The notes under the pieces: model-generated
Seen by the model: only the letters and a program-made list of their open reading frames with translations
Databases searched by the model: none
What the model was told of the DNA's origin: nothing
Origin: Adiantum capillus-veneris
Taxonomy: Eukaryota; Streptophyta; Polypodiopsida; Polypodiales; Pteridaceae
DNA: 62,000 nucleotides
Assembly (NCBI GenBank): GCA_014529385.2
Contig: CM043942.1
Location: 22,182,991-22,244,990 of the forward strand
Direction: 5' to 3'
Translations under genes and position numbers: made by a program
In this document: piece after piece, positions 55,412-62,000 of the stretch
Layout: every line of letters begins with the position of its first letter
How positions within the stretch are numbered: the first letter of the stretch is position 1

Positions 55412-55551
55412 TGTGCACGTCTATTGCACATGTCAATGCAAGGGACTTGGCATACAATGTGTGCAAGCCACAAATGGCTGCAAGCACACAACTGAACTAA
55501 TCTAGCAAGCTCAAGAGAGCAAGGGTATGTCACTCACCGACCTACACTCGC
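55412..55551 (-). repeat. element C 5' LTR, inner end only
   Basis: It matches the last ~140 bases of the Tat LTR on the minus strand. Similarity stops at 55551. Confidence 0.85.
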
Positions 55552-55762
55552 ACTTGAATATTTTATGGTTCATGGATTCTCTTGCCCGCATACAATCATA
55601 TGTATAGTAGATGAACATATGAATGAGGATCTAATATTAGGTGTTCCTTGGATGAGAACCTATAAATCAATCCAAGATTGGGATGCAAAAATTCTAAAAC
55701 TTATAGTTAAAGGAGGACAACTAGAAATACCATTTGCATACATCAAGGAGGAATGGAAATAA
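55552..55762 (+). pseudogene. retroelement protease-like fragment
   Basis: The short frame has DEHMNEDLILGVPWMRTYKS, IQDWDAKILKLIVKGGQLEI. The I-L-G-x-P-W followed by a D-W and a beta-strand-like stretch is typical of the C-terminal half of retroviral-type aspartic proteases. The catalytic D-T/S-G part is missing. The family could be gypsy or another plant reverse-transcribing element; I cannot decide. Confidence 0.5.
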
Positions 55763-56192
55763 GCCCAATGATTTCCAATCAAAGAAGCATGAGTCATCAT
55801 CCACAATTACAACTACTTCTCCACTAAGGACTTCTTCTACTCAACTAATGTAGAGAACCAGATAAATTTGGATACCCAAAAGTCAGCTTGTGAATCGACC
55901 TCAACAAATATGAGTGCCCAAAAGGTGGCTATACACCGCCAATAACCCTAAGGTAAAGCCATCGCATCCACCTTCTCAGCAAAAACCACTACTACTAAAG
56001 ATGAAATGGATATGGAAACCAAAGAAGAAATATACAACTAAGAGTAGAAGACTAGATGCCCAAAGCAGACAAGTGAAGATATGGGTACCAAAGACCACAC
56101 TACAACTCAAGACAACCTTGATCATGTATAAGTGGATACCTAAATTCAAACACCCACCACAATTGAGACAATTGTTTTCAATAATCACATAG
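55763..56192 (+). pseudogene. possible retroelement linker with W-x-P-K motifs
   Basis: The frame 55914-56192 contains KWIWKPKKK, VKIWVPKTT and YKWIPKFK in a lysine-rich setting. The spacing is reminiscent of the W-V-P-K segments downstream of pol in element A, but similarity beyond that motif is not visible. Confidence 0.3.
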
Positions 56193-57480
56193 CGGACAAT
56201 GCATATCGCACCATAAAAGAGCGAGGTCAATTTCTGCAAGCTTACTCTTCAAGGAAGTTCAGTCGCAACATACCTTGCCATCAAGAACCCTTGAGTGCAA
56301 TACTCAGACCCACCTCTTGCACAACATAGTGTGTTTGATTGCATTGACATCAACACATTATAGGGCCAATGTGGGCCATGGACAGCTGGGCCATGGACAG
56401 ACACAAATTTATAACTTACACACTACACAACCAAGGTACTCAGTCGTCAATTTGTATATGGACAGAAGCATGTGCAGCTGAAAGACAGAAGGGCAATGTT
56501 TTGAAGTAATTGTATGTTAATGTATGATCTTTCTTGAACAAATTAGACAATTGTCCTAATAACAAGATGAATGATGAATGCAATAGGATAACCCCTACAT
56601 GTGTGTATATATTGTACATATCTGCAAAACGCCATAGAATAGTGCAATTTTTACTCATATTGTGTGTTTTTGGGCCAAGATCATTATGAAAATGGAGCAA
56701 TCCACAAAATATGGCCAAATATTATACTTAGAAGTGTTTTAGTATTTTTGAGTGTGAAGCCAAATAAATAAAAAATAATAAGTAGGAATGTCTGAATTGG
56801 ATTCCGACTTCAAAAGCCAAATCTCAAAACTCAATTGAAAGGCCATAAAAAATTTGGGGCAATTCCAATCAAACAACTTGGTGGGCATCCCGACTCTAAT
56901 CATTTGGAAGAAATTACAACAACAAGGTCCATGGATGTCAGTTTTCAAAATTTCTCGATCCGAGAGTAGACCATGGGGCCTAATGAGCTCATTGGACGAG
57001 GGGTGTCAGAAAAGTCCAGGTATAAATATTTCCTTGGGCCATTTTCCCTCTCATTTAAATTCTAGCCTTTAGAGAGAGAGCTACGCGTTGTGGATTTCAG
57101 CAACCTTCCATGCCCTCTTATGCACCATCTGCTAGCTCTTACTCACTCCATCCATGAGGGATAAAGTCCTACTTGTGTCTAGAACCATTTTGATTATTAC
57201 ATTGTCGACCACGAGCCGTAGGGGGCACAACAACATAGGACAATTTGGGAACTTGCGGGATTGAAAACACTAACATTGGCCACATGAGACATCCAAATTA
57301 GGTTGCAGAAGCCCTAAAGCTGCAAAGGGGAAAACCCATGAGAGACTGACAGTTTCCCACAACTGGCATTATCACCAGTAGGTCGATGTCTTTCTCCAAT
57401 CTAAAGCAAAGCGAGATAGAGTGAGCGTTTAGGCTCTATCACTAGCACTTTTATTTCACTTCTAAAAGACCTATAGATAG
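56193..57480. other. non-coding region, possible promoter at 57019
   Basis: No protein-like frame. GTATAAATATTTCC near 57019-57032 resembles a plant TATA box followed by CT/CA-rich leader-like text, but no gene or LTR structure confirms it. Confidence 0.35.
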
Positions 57481-60060
57481 ACGTTCCAAATCATGTCGTG
57501 GCTTCCACTTTCATGTAGACCTCAAAGAAAGAGGGAATGACAGAATTGAACCATGCCCAATATAATTACACAACCCTCACTCATGTGAAAAAGCCAAAGA
57601 ACATCACTTTCTTGGGAGCTCCAAAAGTGCTAACACGGATCTCTTACCATGCTATAGGCCAGGCAGAGCATATACCGCCTGCTCCAAAGAAAACTTTATA
57701 GCTACTCCACAACCCTACTAATGCAGAAGAAGTGCAGACAAGAGCTTCAGCAGCGACATGACTTAGGACAAGATTAATCAATGTCCCCAACCAAGAAACC
57801 ACTACTATAGCAAACGCTGCGGGAAAAGTGACAAAGAGGAAGAAGAAACATGGGAGAGGAAACTACTCTCAAGAGGAAGAAGAGAGAAAAAGGGAAAGAG
57901 GAAGAAGAAACATGGGAGAGGAAACTACTCTCAAGAGGAAGAAGAGAGAAAAAGGGAAAGCTAAAGTAGATGATGCAAAACCTGCAAAGTAGCCAAACAG
58001 GAGCAACAAAGGAACCAACCCAAAAAGTAGCAAGAGTGGACAGAGAGACGATGGCTTTTGAGCTTGAGAGAGGAGTTAAGGAGACTTTGAGAAAAAATGG
58101 AAACCATCTCCTAAGAGGGTCAAAATTCAAATCCAACACCCCATGTATGATATGAAGGATGATCCTAGGGCCGGCTTAGAACATCTCTATTGAGAAGAAG
58201 AATTTCAATGAGACCAGACCAAGGCACAAGAAAAAGAGTATACACCACCTAGAGAGGACTCACCAAGAGAAAAAGCAAACACTGATGAAGTTCCACACTT
58301 CACTCCTCCAAGAGGGAAACCACAACCAAAGAAGACTATTCCCAATTGCTTGCAATGTAGAAAGAAAATCCGAACCGCCTAGAGAAACTGCCAATAAGCA
58401 AGTAGATGATCCGGCCATCCCGACAGAGACTCCAAGTACACAATAAATCCAACCAATTAATCCAATCACAACCAAGGCTTGTGACACATCAACGGATCAA
58501 CTTAAAGCGAGCAACTCAAGAAAACTGGAAAGTCAGGAGGACATAGATGAATACACCCATTATGTACATGATGTGGTGGACAAAATGAGAGGCAAGATCT
58601 GCGCTTTCCACCAACAGATCCACAGATTGTATCAGCAACTACGGCACTCAAATGAAAGGATCAACATGGCCAACATTTGTAATGAATCATACAAAGAAGT
58701 CATGAAATTCAAAGACAAGGAATTGGTTGAATTAGTTGCAAAGTCCACAAAGGACTCGAAATCACTCCAAAGAAAGAATCAAGATTAAGAGCATCAATTC
58801 AAAGAGGCCACCTCCGCTTTATAAGAGTCGTCTTCTACAATAAATAGGCTACAATTCAGCTGAATATTGCAAATAATTAGTTGGCACAGTCAGAATCTTG
58901 ATGCCAAAAGCAGAATACATTGCTAAATCACAAGGACAACCCTACAGTAGCCACACTATAGGGCACATATGAGGCATATAAAGTAGTGGAATAGAAAGTT
59001 AAGACCTTGAGATTGAGCTAAAGCTAGAGCAAATGCAAAGAAGATTATGCAGTGGGAGGAAAGATATCAGAAAGAAAGTGACCAACTTAAAGATTAATCG
59101 AGAAAAGTTCAAGAGGCTTCCATGGCACATGCAACAACACTATGGGAAGAACCAATAGATTATGCAATGCAAGATACAGACACCCTGCAATGTATGTACT
59201 TTGAAGTAGAGACCACCAAAGAGTTCAGTCTCAGAGCTAGATATTTCTCATGATGAAGCAAGACCCGCAGCTCAACCAAAAAGCTTGATTGATGAGGAAG
59301 AAGCGGCATTAAAGAAGCAAGTGAAAGAGGAGACCGAAACAATCTAGAAAGAAGCCATGTAGTGGGAAGAGAAAATATTGCACTTCATTGATGTCAACCT
59401 CCTCACACAATCCACTATTAATGAGGCATGGCATCAACAGGATCTCCCCTTCCCCCTGATAAAGTTTGGAGTACTTCAGGTCAAAGAAAAACTATTCAAA
59501 GACTTCCAAGCCAACCCAACACTGATACATCCAAAATGGTGGGAGATATAGCTAAACTAGCACCCCTATCTTATTTTGTATACAAATAAACAAGATCTTG
59601 TGTAGTGCCGAATCTTGAGAATCATAAGTTGGCATCAACATGATATCATCCAACAAAAGAGGCCCACTTGGCTCATTCCACCACCCCAGAATAACCAACC
59701 CAAAAACATATACGGTGGAAACATTATCCTCAACCATTCAGTTATTTCGAGGGATTTTGGATTTAGCATGCATCCAATTGGTAAAGATTTTGAAAATAGT
59801 CCTAACCTGCTTGCAGACTTTTGCAAAGAAAATAGATGCAACATGGATGTCATTCACCGAAGGTGCCAAGGGCTTATGCTATGATTTATCCGGCCAACGT
59901 TCAAAAGAAGTGCTCCATGAATTCTATACAAGGGTGATGTTTCTACCATCCTACTATATTCAGACATTCAAAGAAGAATTCTACCCAAGCTTCTTCACTT
60001 ACAGATCCAAGATCTTTGGATCTCTCATCACCAACCTGTGAGCAAGATCTTTTAGTTACT
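57481..60060 (+). pseudogene. decayed coding remnant, lysine/glutamate-rich, family unknown
   Basis: Stop-filled but protein-like text extends through this region in changing frames: KNITFLGAPKVLTRISYHAI, a basic/acidic block (KRKKKHGRGNYSQEEEERKR), KPQPKKTIPNCLQCRKKIRT, a coiled-coil-like frame at 58573-58788 (KMRGKICAFHQQIHRLYQQL; KFKDKELVELVAKSTKDSKS), and a frame at 59640-60041 (WMSFTEGAKGLCYDLSGQRS; LHEFYTRVMFLPSYYIQTFK). I recognise no family, and there is no RT. It could be a retroelement Gag or a host gene relic. Confidence 0.35.
57837..57960. repeat. 62-bp perfect tandem duplication
   Basis: GAGGAAGAAGAAACATGGG and the following text to AAAAAGGGAAAG occur twice, offset 62. As 62 is not a multiple of three, the duplication shifts any reading frame. 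Confidence 0.93.
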
Positions 60061-61129
60061 TTGCAGTTGAGCAAAGAAGCAAAATAACCATGCAGTTTAT
60101 GTCAAACTGACGACAAAGAACTCCGCCTCAGTTACCAACAAGGTCTTGAGAAGCATGCACAAAGGACTATAACAAGGAAGCCCGACCACTACTTAGCACC
60201 CTAAGTAGCTGTGTCGTAGATGACATAGTCAAGGAAGAGGGGAATGTCAGCTGCTCAACTAACAAGAGCCAGAGAAAAAGCATCAAAAGGGATGCCACTC
60301 AATTTTTAAGCAAATTGATAGTATTAATTCCCTTTGTATTATTGAGAAATCCTGCAAAGTCCAAAGCGACTGTAATATTATTGATTGCCAACCAGTCTAA
60401 AGGGGTTGAGGGCCTCCAAGTTTGTAATCATATGCAATTTTTAAAGCTTTGTATTGAGCCCAAATAGCTAGAAATCCATTCTTTGAACCTTGGCTAAGGT
60501 GTAAAAACCAACTTTTGTAAATATAAACCTAAGTTTTTGGATAATGAAAGGAAGCGTTTGCTACAAAAGCTCAACGTGAGTCTACAGTTTCCTCAATTCC
60601 TTGTGTCTCTCTTGTACGGTGTTGCATTGCTATTTTGATCATACTAGCACATTTGTAGGTGAAATATCTTCCATTTAATGTAAGTTTTTGTGATGCATGT
60701 GTGTTTTTAGTCATGCCATCTATGAGATGTTTTTGCTTCCTATGCAAAATACACGCACTAAAATTGGTTTTTGACCTTAGGAATAGATAGAGCACGTTAA
60801 GAGGAATCCATAGAGTGCTTCGGATGCAAAATTGACCGATCTCAAATAGGCTATTTATCTTATGCGCAATTTTCTCTTAGTGTCAAAAATGACATTTGAG
60901 TACATAACTGTTAGCAATACTCTTGTCATGCTAGGCATTAAGTTTTCTTGCATTAGGAGTCTAAGACTGAGTTAGGTGGGAGCAGTTTAGACTTGGTTTT
61001 TCCAAAAGATTAGCTATCTCTTGTAGCCTGCATGCACTAGTCGGGTTAGTTACATCCCACATATTGATAATTTTTATGTATGTGGTTCTCGCTTTGCTAG
61101 CATCGATATATTGAAGCTTGGCATCCAAC
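60061..61129. other. non-coding region, no gene recognised
   Basis: AT-rich with short frames only. GTAAATATAAACC near 60517 is TATA-like, without supporting context. Confidence 0.4.
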
Positions 61130-61368
61130 CAATAAAGAGAACCCACCATTGCATCCAGCTCCCAAGAGTTGGTTGGAATGGCTAATTTGTGGATGTCGGA
61201 TGCACACACCTTTAAGACCTAGTTAGAATGGCCAAGTAGTGGATTTTGGGTTTACCTATCCCACACACTTTGTTAAATTTTTTAGGGTGGTGGATTAGGA
61301 GAAATCAACCATTGATCTCACCTTTGAAGGCTTGGTTAGGATAACCGAGTAGTGGATCTTTGCAAGAT
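61130..61368 (+). repeat. detached fragment of the ~164-bp array
   Basis: About one and a half units are recognisable: AACCCACCATTGCATCCA, AGTTGGTTGGAATGGC, CCTAGTTAGAATGGCCAAG and TTTACCTATCCCACACACTTTG. The fragment has the same orientation as the 7506-10008 array, 51 kb away. Confidence 0.88.
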
Positions 61369-62000
61369 CCCCAATTTTTGGGTCTCTTTAAAAAAAAGAA
61401 AATTAGCTTTTAATATTTATTTTTGTCAAATTTTGATTTAAGATGCTTGATTAGCAGTACTAGAAGGTTCTAAAGTAAAAAGCAAGGCCGTTTCCATGTT
61501 CTAGTAGGTTAGACAAATGCTTGGCTTAGTTTTGAAATCCACTATTTTTAGCTTTCTGATGCTTGTTATGCTTTTAGGTGCTTTTTTGCAAAAAGCAAGG
61601 TCGGATTCTTGATCTACTTTTCCAGTGCTTTTCGCGCTGTTTATATAGCTTTTTATGATTTTTAGTGCTTTTTAGTGAGAAGCAAGTCTGCTTTCTTATT
61701 CCATTGGCTGAGGAAAACCCTTGATCAATTTAGAAAATTTTACTTTTTACGCTATTTTTAGCTTTTTGTGCTTTTCTCAACGTTTTTTAAAAACAGTGTG
61801 CTTTTTAAGATGACCTAAACATAAAAATAATAATTTTAGTCTCCGTCGGATTTAAAAATGATTATCCGAAGCAAAAACGGGACCAAATGAGATTTTTATG
61901 AGATTTATATTTATAAAAGTGGTATCGTAAATACGCCAAGGCAGTACGAAAAAGTCATAATTATGTCGGGACATTACAGTGTGACATAGTCTAGCTAAGG
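61369..62000. repeat. AT-rich region with degenerate GCTTTTT-type repeats
   Basis: The motif AAAAAGCAAGG with following C/T-rich text recurs at about 61478, 61593 and, as GAGAAGCAAG, 61678. TAGCTTTTTGTGCTTTT-type text recurs between. No coding frame. Confidence 0.5.

Larger units (their letters stand above)
51430..55551 (-). mobile_element. element C: Tat/Athila-like gypsy fragment, minus strand
   Basis: Reading minus: the last ~140 bases of a 5' LTR (55551-55412), primer site, leader, Gag (with its N-terminal third deleted near 54775), nucleocapsid, linker, and the beginning of the protease region, ending at about 51430. No RT or integrase is present. The text at 54780 joins the leader directly to mid-Gag, so a deletion of about 0.7 kb relative to element A has occurred. 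Confidence 0.87.

Noticed and set aside
57019-57440. A promoter plus primer site of a pararetrovirus-like element
   Set aside because: There is a TATA-like sequence, and CTGGCATTATCACC faintly recalls a tRNA primer site. The match is poor and no RT or movement protein is visible.

Overview
This window is repetitive nuclear DNA from a land plant, and almost everything recognisable in it is retrotransposon. The evidence for a plant is the plant-type Ty1/copia gag-pol (an initiator-Met-tRNA primer site, reading TGGTATC plus a purine-rich tail) and the Ty3/gypsy Tat/Athila-type architecture (a TTTTTGGCACCGTTGCC primer site and a DGG protease). There are also long GA and CA microsatellites and a ~164-bp tandem array. 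The species cannot be named from the sequence. I found no convincing single-copy host gene, tRNA, rRNA or CRISPR array.

Layout. 1-2.8 kb: 3' part of a copia element (integrase end, RT, RNase H, start of the 3' LTR). 2.8-5.2 kb: non-coding, with large microsatellites. 5.24-10.0 kb: a ~164-bp tandem array, interrupted at 5264-7505 by an internally deleted copia element with a perfect 5-bp target-site duplication (CTTCC). 10.0-11.1 kb: a dispersed repeat and a 194-bp tandem duplication. 11.1-15.8 kb: a 5'-truncated copia of the same family, with 3' LTR. 15.8-19.05 kb: decayed sequence and a second copy of the 10-kb dispersed repeat. 19.05-21.5 kb: a Tat gag fragment in two pieces. 21.5-30.7 kb (minus strand): a gypsy element with gag, protease and RT start. 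Its gag is split by a copia element with two LTRs (23593-28337) flanked by GATGG duplications.

30.8-55.55 kb is a nest of three related Tat/Athila-like elements. Element B (minus) runs from 51240 to about 30768. Its 5' LTR was split by element A (plus, 38155-50864), the most complete copy, with LTRs, primer site, gag, protease, RT, RNase H, integrase and two extra 3' ORFs. Element C (minus, about 51430-55551) lies to the right. A carries a 249-bp inverted-repeat transposon (42865-43113) with perfect 14-bp ends and a perfect 8-bp duplication; the empty site is still visible in B and C. B has lost its nucleocapsid and its whole RT-RNase H-integrase block. 55.55-62 kb holds a protease-like fragment, a decayed lysine-rich coding remnant, and a stray piece of the ~164-bp array.

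No element here looks autonomous: every long reading frame carries stops, frameshifts or lost catalytic residues. The most useful observations are the nesting chronology, the inverted-repeat transposon with its empty sites, and the protease and zinc-knuckle substitutions shared by two copia copies. The open frames and promoter-like cassette downstream of pol in element A, and the satellite-like array, also deserve attention.
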